A stretch of DNA of 64,000 nucleotides. Origin: Syncephalastrum monosporum B8922 (Eukaryota > Mucoromycota > Mucoromycetes > Mucorales > Syncephalastraceae). The translations under genes and the position numbers were made by a program. Below, one piece after another: positions 1 to 9,669 of this stretch. Within the stretch, counting starts at the first letter, position 1. Each line of letters starts with the position of its first letter. The DNA lies in contig JNEN01000882.1 in NCBI GenBank assembly GCA_000697355.1, positions 186,001 through 250,000 of the forward strand, given 5' to 3'. The notes beneath the pieces were generated by a model that was not told the origin of the DNA, did no database searches, and was given only the letters and a program-made list of their open reading frames with translations.

Positions 1-41
1 GGAGGCATTTGTTACTGAAGCTGACCTGCATCTTTGTTTAG

Positions 42-1927
42 GCGCGGTCATCGTTATTTTCTTGATTTCGGGCCTGTCTTTGCGCACGCGGATTCTCACT
101 CAGACCTTTATGCGCATCCGCCTGCATCTTCTCGTCCAAATCATCAATCTGGTCTTTATTCCTTTTTTCGTGTTTGGTCTGGTCCTCTTATTCTTCAAGA
201 TGCATATGCCGATGAACTCTCTGGTCCTCATTGGCATCGTGATTGCCGCTAGCACGCCTACTACTGTTTCATCCAATGTTGTGATGACGAAGAACGCGAA
301 AGGCAACGAGGCCACTGGTAACGTTACACAACCGCAGGGACCCCCCGCCATTTTTCTAACCTGTATCACCCTTGTAGCACTCATGAATGCCGCCGTTGGC
401 AACATCCTCGGTAAGTCATCAATGTTATGTTATCCTTCTTCCATGGTTATCTGTAACACCCATTCTCTTTGTTTATCTACATAGGCATTTTTATCTCCCC
501 TCTGCTGGTCGACACTTTCCAAGAGCCGTTGATCGAGGCTACGCCGGAGAACGAAACCGCTCAAGCGGGTGGCCGCGTCGACTTTGTTTCGGTCCTCAAA
601 CAGCTCGGCCTCACAGTCCTGGTCCCTCTTGTGATCGGTCAGATTATCCAAATAATGTTTACCGAAAAAGTGGCGGAAATCAAAGTCAAGTGGCGATTGT
701 CCGACGTGAGCAGCGTCGCTTTGCTTCTGATGGTCTACTCTGTCTTTTGCGACGCTTTCTACAACCGTTCCTTCGATGCAGTGAGCGCTACAGACATCAT
801 CGCCGTTGTCATCATCAATGCGGGTCTGTATATCCTGTTTTCGCTTCTCTCTTTGTTCCTCGCCAATATTCCGTTCCCTTCGTCCATCAAAGCCCCTGGC
901 TGGGTTGAGCGTCTGCGGTACTCACGCGAAGACACCGTAGCTGTCATGGTGAGTACATGACATTTCTTGGTTCACAAAAAAGCCCTGTGCTCACTTTCAC
1001 AATTACCAGTATTGTGGTGCCACCAAAACCGTGGCCATGGGCGTCCCGCTCATCAACGTTCTTTACGAAAAGGGTGATGCTGGCACTGTGGGTGTCCTTT
1101 CGACACCCCTTTTGCTCTACCATGTTGAGCAGCTCATTATGGGCAACATTGAAGTCGACATCCTCAAGCGATGGGTTCTCAAGGGCAAGGAACAAGAAGC
1201 AAAAGCCGTTCCACCTTCACGCGATGAAGAAGATCGCCTGCCTCATGTGACCAGTGATATCTCGGACGACCCGAGCTCAAGCGGCAAGGATGATCACAGC
1301 AAGCGCGCCCAAGTTACTCTCTCTCAGATCCCGCCGACTGCTGCGATCTGGCAAATCAACAAGACGCCACTTTCCGCGTCTCCTTCTGAAACTGTGAAGC
1401 CCGACGATTACCATAACGGAAGTGTTTTGCACTGCGAAGATGATTACCCTACGAAGCAGGAACAAGACAACCATCCCAAGTGTGACTACACCTATCCCGA
1501 CACCAAAGAGGAACCTGACTACCAGAACCAGCCTAATGATGTTCCCGTCAAAGTAGAGCAGGACAACTATGGCCGAGACGACCAAGAGACCCGGCAAGGG
1601 TTCTATGAGGATGAAAAGCACCTGCACGAAACTGAAAAGGAGCACTCGCAGGTTCACGGGGAAGACACTCAGCAGCATGAGCAGCATGAGCAACATGGGC
1701 GCGCAGATCATTACCGCCCTTCCACGGAACGTGATCCAACGACAGGCAATGATACCCAAAGTGTACTGAGTGCCGATGACGCCTTCTTTACTTCTCCTTT
1801 ATTCACATCCGAAACTGCTAGTATAGCCCTGGATACTTCCCGTTTCTCAAGTGACACCCTCTCGTCGCGCCACCACTCCTCACCTCTCCCGCGGCGGCAT
1901 TCCCTCCAGACGCCTCGACAGCAGTAA
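42..1927 (+). CDS. RCH1: SBF-like/RCH1 (SLC10A7-type) membrane transporter, 5' truncated
   Basis: Partial gene; its first exon lies before the window. Exons I place at 42-317, 378-410, 485-948 and 1010-1927, all in phase. The product has successive hydrophobic segments and conserved stretches such as STPTTVSSNVVMTKNA, SREDTVAVM and YCGATKTVAMGVPLIN, which mark the bile-acid/sodium symporter-like fold family of yeast Rch1 and animal SLC10A7. Those relatives sit in plasma or secretory membranes and restrain calcium influx; that role here is inference. The last ~240 residues are a hydrophilic, acidic, disordered tail rich in D, E, Q, H and Y. A full paralogue lies at 51.1-53.0 kb on the same strand. 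The intron at 318-377 is absent from that paralogue. Family confidence is high, substrate unknown. Confidence 0.85.
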
Positions 1928-2885
1928 AGAACGAAGATGATGTAGAGTAATAATTACCTCGTAGTTTGTCCTTCCTACCCTATACCATACTATCACATCT
2001 TCACGTGCCTACGGCCGTCTAAACACTTACTGATACATTTATACGCAACTACATTATCCCCACACACACACACACACACCCCACACGCACACGCACGCAC
2101 GCACGCACACGCTACATTTCAAATACATAACCATATAATGCATGCATACCAACACCTACTTTATACTACGCATCATTTTTCCATAAATGAGAATGCAACA
2201 AATGCGTGTAGGACAGTATTGACGGATGAGTTAGAGTAAATATAGAAATGTGTAGGTTCCTTGCGTGCACTATCATAAAAAACATTGAAAGTCATTACGT
2301 AGCAGTATGCACTGTCAACAGCATTTTGAAGCACCCGTCAAATCTGTGACCTTAACGCCACATTCACATCATATATTTAGGATGAGGGGGGGGGGAGAAG
2401 ATCAACCCCGTCTATACATCCCTTACAACCCCTTATAAGCCGCCTTCGAAACCCTCCCCCAAGAAAAAAAAGATATGCTTTGTCGCAAGTACTGTGAAAA
2501 CCTTAGACCCCTCGTCACCCGCGCGCGCGGCAGCTACGTAAATAGTGGCACATATGGCCCTAGACTGCTGCAAGTTCCCCAGACGTGCTTCCGACCACTC
2601 CATCATTGTATCGGTCTTTTCATCACTGGATACTTCCGTTTGCTTAAATGAATTTTTTTTTCTCCTTGCCGCGTATTAGCTGCTGCAACTCGGCCTGCAT
2701 AAGTAAAAAAGTAAAAAAAAGGAAGTGGCCCCTTCTCCTTTACTAGAAATACAGATATTGAGTTTCGCATGCGCCGAAATTCAACCATCTCATAGAAAGA
2801 GAAAGAGAGGGCGTGCATATGTGTGCCTCATCCCCTGTGCATATGTATAAAATGCAAATTTTTTTTTCTTGGCATGGATGCACAA
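1928..2885. other. Intergenic, convergent 3' ends, simple repeats
   Basis: Lies between two convergent genes. I see no reading frame worth calling. It holds a CA/CACG microsatellite near 2061-2112, a G run near 2386-2395 and several A and T runs. Confidence 0.6.
2061..2112. repeat. CA/CACG microsatellite
   Basis: An uninterrupted CA run passes into alternating CACG units over about 50 bases in the 3' flank of the transporter gene. It is purely a simple repeat. Confidence 0.9.
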
Positions 2886-4204
2886 TTACACATCCAGCAG
2901 CGAATTGTAATGTGCACCGAGTGAATACAAATGTTTGTGATATCTAAGTATTCAAGGGTCAATCATTGTTCGGCAAAGAACGCTGAACGCTGAGCGGGTA
3001 GAGATTGACTACTTACGCGAGTTTGAGAGGTTTCTTGCCCGGGAATTCCTCTTCGTTCACCTTGAGGGTCGGTGCACCCATCTGCACGACGTGAATGGGG
3101 ACTTGCTTGGCTCTAGACAAGGCTACAATCTGTGGTCCGGATAGTATCAAGATGTTGACGCGTTACTATCCGTTTGCATAAAGCCTAGTCATCTTCTCGG
3201 TAGCTTACTTCAATCTGTCCTCCCCAGCGTGGGGTTTGTTCAATATCATTACAATACTTTTCAAAGTCCTCTGCATATCGACTTGAGTATCACTCGCATA
3301 GAAGGGGGTCCACCTGGCGCCATACCTGAGCTAAACATATCGCCGTCGTCCTTGTAAAGGAAGGGTATAAAATCGTCCGGGTGCTCGCGCATATAAGCTG
3401 CGGCAGCACTTCGTAGGTCTTTGTAGGACGCTTGTTGCTCGTACCTTTCCAACAGCTGATTCGCGATGGCATTATACAGACTAGATGACATGTAAAGTCA
3501 GCGGCAAAAGAAAGAGGAGTGCGTTTCCCTTTGCTAGCCATGGCTGTATCCCTTACCAATGGCCATCGGCTGTGATCTATAGACGAAGATTTGCATTAAG
3601 TATATGTTTGCTCCTGCTATGACTGATAGACGCGTGTTCCCTGGCTTACCTCTCTAACCCGTAATTTCATGGGGACCAGCAATTCGGCAATCGCCTCCTT
3701 TTCGAGTGCAGCCATGTCGACCTGGCCCTCGGCCTCCTTCTCGGCCTCGTCCCGCAGTCTTTGCATCTCTTCTTCGCGTTTCTGCTGCATCTTTTGTTTA
3801 CGGTTGCCGCGTCTTCCGCCCTTGGGGCCGGCGACCGGCGTCGGCGCGGGCGCCACCGGTTCTTCGTCTTCGATTCGGAGCTGATCCAGCGAGATGCCGT
3901 CGTCGGGTTCTTCCTGTAAGCCGTGTCGGCACGGTGAGCCTACCGCGTATCACTTCAGAAAGCACAGCATTACCTCTCCTTTGACTTGGCGCAGCTCGTT
4001 TTCGTGCTTTATCCGCATTTCATACTCGAGGTCGCTGATCTGACGATTGACTTCGCGTTTCTTTGACTTGTTATTTTTGGGAGCTGTTTTGCGGAGAGCG
4101 GCAATCTTGTCGTGAAGCTCCCGTTGCTCATTGCGATGCCGCTCAATGACTTGGTCAATAGCGGCTTGATCGACTTGGTTGACAGGTGCTTCGAGTTCCG
4201 ACAT
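2886..4204 (-). CDS. OTU2: OTU-domain deubiquitinase (OTUD6B / yeast Otu2 type)
   Basis: Seven exons (minus): 4204-3974, 3913-3650, 3576-3557, 3480-3326, 3270-3209, 3129-3017, 2943-2886; 300 residues, phases closing exactly. The N-terminal ~165 residues are a charged coiled coil with a basic KGGRRGNRKQK stretch, as in OTUD6B. The OTU domain follows: ITADGHC (D169, H171, catalytic C172), then LYNAIANQL, and near the C terminus the catalytic His in GAHYNSLLDV (H293). OTUD6B/Otu2 cleave ubiquitin and act on 40S ribosomes and translation initiation factors; that role is from the family. The DGH part of the active site sits on a 20-nt exon and the catalytic Cys codon is split (TG|T) by the next intron. 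Start chosen as the only in-frame ATG before the coiled coil. Confidence 0.93.
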
Positions 4205-4945
4205 GGGGCAGACGGGTGAAAAGCAGCTGAGGCTTACAGTTTCGGGAGACCATGGCTGGATTGTAATTCAGACCCCGACGTGAACTCGGTCATGACGTGC
4301 ACGGACGACAGCGCATGTCTACGCCCTTTTGAGCGATATAGAAAGGAGTATACGTGCTATTCAGCCTCATATTGTAGTGTAGAGCACGTTCTATGCTAAT
4401 CGGCCGTACATCTCTCCAAATATGGCATGCGCTTTAAAGAGATATAGTGAAATTAAAGAAAGCAGTAACGCGAATAAATAGGTATGGCAACGCACATACC
4501 GCTGCATATCACCATAGCCTATATATATCCTGTGCACGATAGCATACATACAGGCGTAAATGTACTGTATGTAAGCAAAGGCATCATTTTACACAGAAGC
4601 ATGTTAGCAAATCTGTCTAGCGACGCTTTAACCTTATTTGATCTGCATAGTGACACAGTTGGCTTCCATCGTCACTCATGAGGCGAAGACCAAGTACGTG
4701 CTATGGCCTGCCTAGAAGACCTCATCCGCGTCTCTCTTTCTCTCTTTTTTCTGCTTTTAGAAAAACGAATGCATGTAAATGACGTCTGTTTCTTTCTTTT
4801 TCCTCTCCAATGGTCTAATGGACGGCCTGTGATTGGCGGATACAAATACGAGTGCGCGCGCATATGGATCGGCGCCATACAAAGTTGGGTGACACTCAGT
4901 AATTAGCGCTCAACAACACAACAACAACAACACCTGACAGTCGTG
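4205..4945. other. Divergent promoter region
   Basis: About 740 bases between the starts of the OTU protease (-) and the fucosyltransferase (+). No convincing gene. A CAA-repeat leader (about 4911-4932) lies just before the fucosyltransferase start and is probably its 5' UTR. Confidence 0.5.
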
Positions 4946-6526
4946 ATGCTTGTCAATCCAAGGCGACGCATTGGATTACTACTAGCGGGTATTACGCTGG
5001 TTGGGCTCTATCTGCTTGCTGGTCAACGAGAATCATCGTATGAAACCCCTGACAACACATCCGCGACGGCCTTTGATGAATCCTACCAACGGGAAACGAC
5101 GACATCCGTCCGTCCCGAAGCGATTCCGGTCGAGTACCCTCAGCCATTTGCACACCATCAACCCTCTCCCGATGAAAAGTTTCTGACCTACCTGCCCCAC
5201 TCGGGCTTCCACAACCAGCGCATCGAGCTGGAGAACGCATTGCTCCTGGCATCCTACTTGAATCGCACGCTGCTCCTTCCCTCCGTCTTCCTGGGGAACC
5301 CCGCCATGCCCTGGCTGCGATACGACAAGATGTACGAGCGGCTTTTGCTGCAGACCAAGCGTGGCCTGGAGCACTGTCCAAAGCTGGATCCGGAAGAGCC
5401 GTTGCCGGCCGAATGCCTCAACTATTTCCGGTGGACAAGCGTGCCTTGGACTTTCTTTTACGACCTGACCGAGATCGAGAAACACGTGCGGATTGTGTTC
5501 CGGGATGATCTCAGCTATGAGTGGATGCACGACGCCCTTCAGCTGAAAAAGAACGACGTCTACATCATGAAGGACACTTCGCCATACGAGTTCCGGGTCT
5601 ACGATCACCCTGATTCGCCGACTCCCCTTTCCAAGTTCGTCAACCGCATTGAGCTCGCCACGCTCCAGGCCATCGACCAGAGACTCCTTCATTTCGGATC
5701 CGTTTTTGGCACCTACCGTGTCCTGGCCCAGACAGAAGAACATGCTCAGCTCCTCAGAACACTGCGCTCGCAAATGATCTTCAGGAACCCTGTTCTCATG
5801 GACACCGCGGAGCGCATCGTGAAGCAACTCGGTGGTGTGGGCCAGTTCGTCGGCCTGCATGTCCGTGTAGGCGACGGTCTCTTCAAGGTCAGAGCCTCCA
5901 TCCACATTGACGATATCTACCACAAGCTCGTCGACCAGTTCACCGATCTCACCGTCGACCAAGTCGCCTACTACGAAGATGGCAAGCACGACCAGGACCG
6001 GCAGGAAAACGAGGATTACGAAGTCAAGCAGCTGCGCAAATTCAAGCAGATCGAGGAAGACTTGAACAAGCCCATCGAGGTCAACCATCCCCCACCGGAG
6101 GTCCTCCAAAACCACCTGGGAGAGCGAGCCCCCGGTTTAGTACCCATGTGCCAGGAGCCCAAGGATGATGTGACGCGGCGCTTTGGCAAAACGGTGGTTT
6201 ATATCGCAACCGACGCACCGTCTCCCCGTACGAATCCGCTGCTCAAGAAGATCTACGACACCTTCCCGTGTGTATTTGATCTCTCCGATTTCGAGCAAGA
6301 GTTGCACGACCTCAAGCGGATCGAGGTCGTTGAGGAGCGTGTCAAGCTGCAGTCATACCTGATACCCATGGTGGACGCCATCATTGCAGCCCAGGGCCAT
6401 ACCTTCCACGGTACAGCAGACAGCACGTTCAGTAGCTATATCGAGCGACAGCTGCATCCCATCTACACGGGCAAGGAAATCAAGGTGATGGGAGTGGGTC
6501 GTTGGGCCAAAGGAAGTCGCAGCTAG
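4946..6526 (+). CDS. O-fucosyltransferase family protein (PF10250-like), type II membrane
   Basis: Single-exon frame of 526 residues, starting at the ATG at 4946. Residues ~8-27 form one hydrophobic signal anchor after NPRRR, so the protein is probably a type II Golgi/ER enzyme with a luminal catalytic domain. The motif FLTYLPHSGFHNQRIELENA followed by LLASYLNRTLLLPS is the hallmark opening of GDP-fucose protein O-fucosyltransferase-like proteins, where the chain binds GDP-sugar. A second family signature, FVGLHVRVGDGLF, is mid-protein, and a C-terminal FHGTADSTFSSYIERQ motif recalls the conserved S/T-F-S block of the fold. Donor and acceptor cannot be read from sequence. No introns, unlike most neighbours. 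The next gene starts 47 bases after its stop on the same strand. Confidence 0.8.
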   Translation: MLVNPRRRIGLLLAGITLVGLYLLAGQRESSYETPDNTSATAFDESYQRETTTSVRPEAIPVEYPQPFAHHQPSPDEKFLTYLPHSGFHNQRIELENALLLASYLNRTLLLPSVFLGNPAMPWLRYDKMYERLLLQTKRGLEHCPKLDPEEPLPAECLNYFRWTSVPWTFFYDLTEIEKHVRIVFRDDLSYEWMHDALQLKKNDVYIMKDTSPYEFRVYDHPDSPTPLSKFVNRIELATLQAIDQRLLHFGSVFGTYRVLAQTEEHAQLLRTLRSQMIFRNPVLMDTAERIVKQLGGVGQFVGLHVRVGDGLFKVRASIHIDDIYHKLVDQFTDLTVDQVAYYEDGKHDQDRQENEDYEVKQLRKFKQIEEDLNKPIEVNHPPPEVLQNHLGERAPGLVPMCQEPKDDVTRRFGKTVVYIATDAPSPRTNPLLKKIYDTFPCVFDLSDFEQELHDLKRIEVVEERVKLQSYLIPMVDAIIAAQGHTFHGTADSTFSSYIERQLHPIYTGKEIKVMGVGRWAKGSRS

Positions 6527-6573
6527 CCAATAAAGTGCCTCGATTTGCGGGGCAGTTCGTGCACTTAGCATTC

Positions 6574-8562
6574 ATGTCTCGTCGAACAAATCGATCGATT
6601 TTTCCATTTGTCCTACCTCATCGAGCTTATGTTTTTGTTCTTGTTTTGTGTTCTTTTGCTTCTTTCTTTGTTCTGTCTTCATGGGCCCGTCCCCTACTTT
6701 CAGCCGTGCAGTCTCTAAATAACCTGAAACGCCCTCGCGTGCCTGCCGCACCCGGTGCTTCTTCGAGAAAGCGCATTTGCCCTGATCCACACTCGATCGC
6801 GGCCCTCATACGCCAATGTCCTGCCTGCACGCAATCGCTTCATCGCCCCACCACGCTCCCGTGCGGCTACACCGTGTGCCAAGCATGCGCAGCTTCTGTG
6901 TCTCTGAACGAGATGAAAGCATGTCTTTCTCCAGACTGCGACCGCATCCACACGACCGCCCTGTCCGCCAACGTCCTGATCGATCAACTGCAGCACGCGG
7001 TTCTTAAAGGAGAGCCCATCCACGCTTTGCGCAGCCTGCTCGAGTGCGCCATATGCTGCCGTCGCTTTCGGCAGCCTACGACGACGACGTGCGGCCATAC
7101 TTTCTGTCGGAACTGCCTGGTGCGTTCGCTCGACCATCTGCCGGGGTGTCCCGTCTGTCGGCACACCCTGGATTGGGTCCCGCCTGTCACCCCGCTCATC
7201 CGGGAGATCGTATCCGTGGTCTCCGTATCCACCGATGATCGTGACCCTTTTCATGCAAAGAACACCAGCCACATCTCTGCAGAAGACGCCGAGGATGATG
7301 ACGACTATGACGACGACGACGAAGATGTGATGTGCATGGACGATCAGCACGTGCCTATCTTTGTCGGACCGCTCGCTTTCCCGGACGTCAAATGCGTTCT
7401 TCATGTATTCGAACCGCGCTATCGCCTCATGCTCCGCCGGGTCATGGCATCAGGGACACGCAGACGCTTCGGCATATGCTTTAATAACCGCAACGGCTCA
7501 TTCCACCCATACGGAACCATGCTCGAGCTGCTGCATGTCCAGACTTTACCGGACGGCCGCTCTCTTGTCACCGCGATCGGATCGCACCGTTTCCGGGTAA
7601 AAAATTACTCGCTCCTCGATGGCTATCACGTCGCCTCCATCGAACGTATCGACGACGTTGACGGCGAGCAGGAAGACGCTCTCGAACGCCAGCAGATGCT
7701 TCGCCAGGCAGCCCAGCGAGCCAAGAAAGCGGAACAGCCCACGTCATCCCCCTCTGCATTAAACATTCCAACACAGCAACCGCGATATCCGCAACATCCG
7801 CAACAGCGCTCTTCATCCCAAAGGCCCCCCATGATGGGAGCCATGCCCGGTGCAGCCGTCTATGGCGCTGGCGCTTATGGCGGCACCGGATCTTGGGCTG
7901 CGCGGGCCCACCCTCAGACACAACAGCGCCTTGCGCGCTCACCTTGGCTGCAGATGCATCTCCAGGGCTTGACGCCTGCTGCACAGACGGACCAAGGCAA
8001 GGACGGCGCTAAGCCCGCTGCCAATCCCACCCCCCACCCTCACGAAGCCACCCATTCTGACACGACAACTCCAACTCCCCCTACCGATAAGGAACAACAA
8101 CGCAACCAGGCATGCCAAAGGCAGCAGCGCGAAGAACGATCCACGGACGAACTTGTGCGTATCCTATCCGACTTCATTGGTCAGCTGCGAAGGACAATGG
8201 GCCACAGTGACGGTTTATCTGACCGCTTTTCGCAGTGGCTTCGAGATCTGGGTGAGCCGCCCAGCATCGAGGGCCCGCGCCGCAACCGCGCCCGGTTCAC
8301 CTGGTGGGTTGCTAATTTGATGCCCCTGGCTGACGAGGAGAAGATTGGTCTCCTCAGCATGAGGACCTTGCGTGAACGAGTTCTCACGCTGGTCAAATAC
8401 GTCGACCGGCACGAGGACCAATGGTCTTATTGGTTGCGAAGCCGTACATCCGGCCCCAACAATAACGGTAGCAATAACAATAACAGTAGTAGCAGTGGCA
8501 GTGGTAGTAGTAGTAGCGATGCGACTGTTATGGCAGGCGCATCCTCCTGTTGTATTTCCTGA
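6574..8562 (+). CDS. RING-RING-LON substrate-binding domain protein (LONRF-like)
   Basis: Single-exon frame; 662 residues from the ATG at 6574. Order: hydrophobic stretch ~17-37; first, imperfect RING ~82-122 (CPAC ... CGYTVCQAC, Tyr where a His is usual); canonical RING ~158-195 (CAIC ... CGHTFCRNC ... CPVC); acidic D/E run ~260-275; LON N-terminal substrate-binding domain from ~275 (VGPLAFPDVKC, VFEPRYRLMLRR), interrupted by a Q/P/S-rich disordered insert and resumed with ELVRILSDFIGQLRR and WWVANLMPLADEEK. The tail is N/S/G-rich. The family are E3 ubiquitin ligases; activity is inferred from the second RING. The hydrophobic N terminus is unusual and could be untranslated leader, but no later ATG precedes RING1, so this start or an unseen spliced one is required. 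Confidence 0.85.
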   Translation: MSRRTNRSIFPFVLPHRAYVFVLVLCSFASFFVLSSWARPLLSAVQSLNNLKRPRVPAAPGASSRKRICPDPHSIAALIRQCPACTQSLHRPTTLPCGYTVCQACAASVSLNEMKACLSPDCDRIHTTALSANVLIDQLQHAVLKGEPIHALRSLLECAICCRRFRQPTTTTCGHTFCRNCLVRSLDHLPGCPVCRHTLDWVPPVTPLIREIVSVVSVSTDDRDPFHAKNTSHISAEDAEDDDDYDDDDEDVMCMDDQHVPIFVGPLAFPDVKCVLHVFEPRYRLMLRRVMASGTRRRFGICFNNRNGSFHPYGTMLELLHVQTLPDGRSLVTAIGSHRFRVKNYSLLDGYHVASIERIDDVDGEQEDALERQQMLRQAAQRAKKAEQPTSSPSALNIPTQQPRYPQHPQQRSSSQRPPMMGAMPGAAVYGAGAYGGTGSWAARAHPQTQQRLARSPWLQMHLQGLTPAAQTDQGKDGAKPAANPTPHPHEATHSDTTTPTPPTDKEQQRNQACQRQQREERSTDELVRILSDFIGQLRRTMGHSDGLSDRFSQWLRDLGEPPSIEGPRRNRARFTWWVANLMPLADEEKIGLLSMRTLRERVLTLVKYVDRHEDQWSYWLRSRTSGPNNNGSNNNNSSSSGSGSSSSDATVMAGASSCCIS

Positions 8563-9669
8563 CATCATATATCTATACCCAAAATAGTACATACAATACA
8601 TAATAATATACACATCAGCTCTCTTTATTTTGTTGTGAAACCGTGACCACGGCCTAACCAAGAAGAAAAGCATGTATATCTTATCGAATAGGAGCGCATC
8701 ATTCGTTTGTAGCGTCGAATTATGCATTGAGAAAAAATACCACCCACATTCATTTCTTCTCATGAAGTTTTCCTCTTTCATCTGCGGCAGTGTGAATTCT
8801 CGTTGTCCAAGAAATCCGAAACGTTGGCTTCGAGACAAAGAATGCGGGGCTGTTACGCAAGCTTTCTATCTCAGGCATTCCTTACCATCTATTTTTCTCT
8901 CGTCGACCTCTTCTTATGGGCATACCGTCCTCTTGCGTCAGACCGGCACGTGGCAAAGAGTGGGGTACTCCACACTCTCATACCCCTTGCTTTGGTTCTG
9001 AGAGATCCCACTTGGTTTGAGCGACATTGCCATAAATTTTTCAGGATTCAGTAGTTTATCTGAGAGTATATGCTACATAAGCGGATTCGGATACCGGATC
9101 GGCGCGGTCTTGATTGGTCTAGTTCTTTAAGCTTTTGCTTTTTGTCATAGCCTATTATCCTCGTCATTTTGATTCCTTCACTTTTTTGAACAATGTTATT
9201 GCTATGAAACTCGCTCTGTAGTCGAGTGTGGGGAGGTGAAGTACATTCCCACACTCAAAAAAAACTTTTTTCAGGTCGTACCTCCTTACGTTTTTGCTTA
9301 CGTCCGTTTTTACCTTAGTGCGCGCGGCTACCTGTGGTGGTCGCTGGTCTTAAATCTTAATGCGAAAAGGTATAATTCTCACGGCGCCGCCCGCACCAAT
9401 TAAGTTTCCGCTTATCAATGACAAGATAACTTTTCACATCCCTCATGGTCTAAGTATCTATTGGGCTTTAATGTCGTTTTCATCAAACATCTTATCACAT
9501 GAAGCTACGCGGAGTAAAGGGTATATTCAAAATACGCACTACTATTCTCCGGTATAAATGGTCGACCACCATCTCTTTCACTTCTCTTTCACCCCCTTTT
9601 TTTCAACAGCCTCACTTAACTCGACGCCTACTCAAATAACTGCGATAATCCCGCATTTGGCAACTCATC
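8563..9669. other. Intergenic, no gene seen
   Basis: About 1.1 kb between two same-strand genes. Short frames only, with no recognisable domain. It contains the hexose transporter promoter, with a TATAAAT box at 9554. Confidence 0.5.
9554..9560 (+). promoter_or_regulatory. Possible TATA box of the hexose transporter
   Basis: TATAAAT lies about 115 bases before the ATG at 9670 and is followed by a pyrimidine-rich CT stretch typical of fungal transcription starts. Motif match only. Confidence 0.4.
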
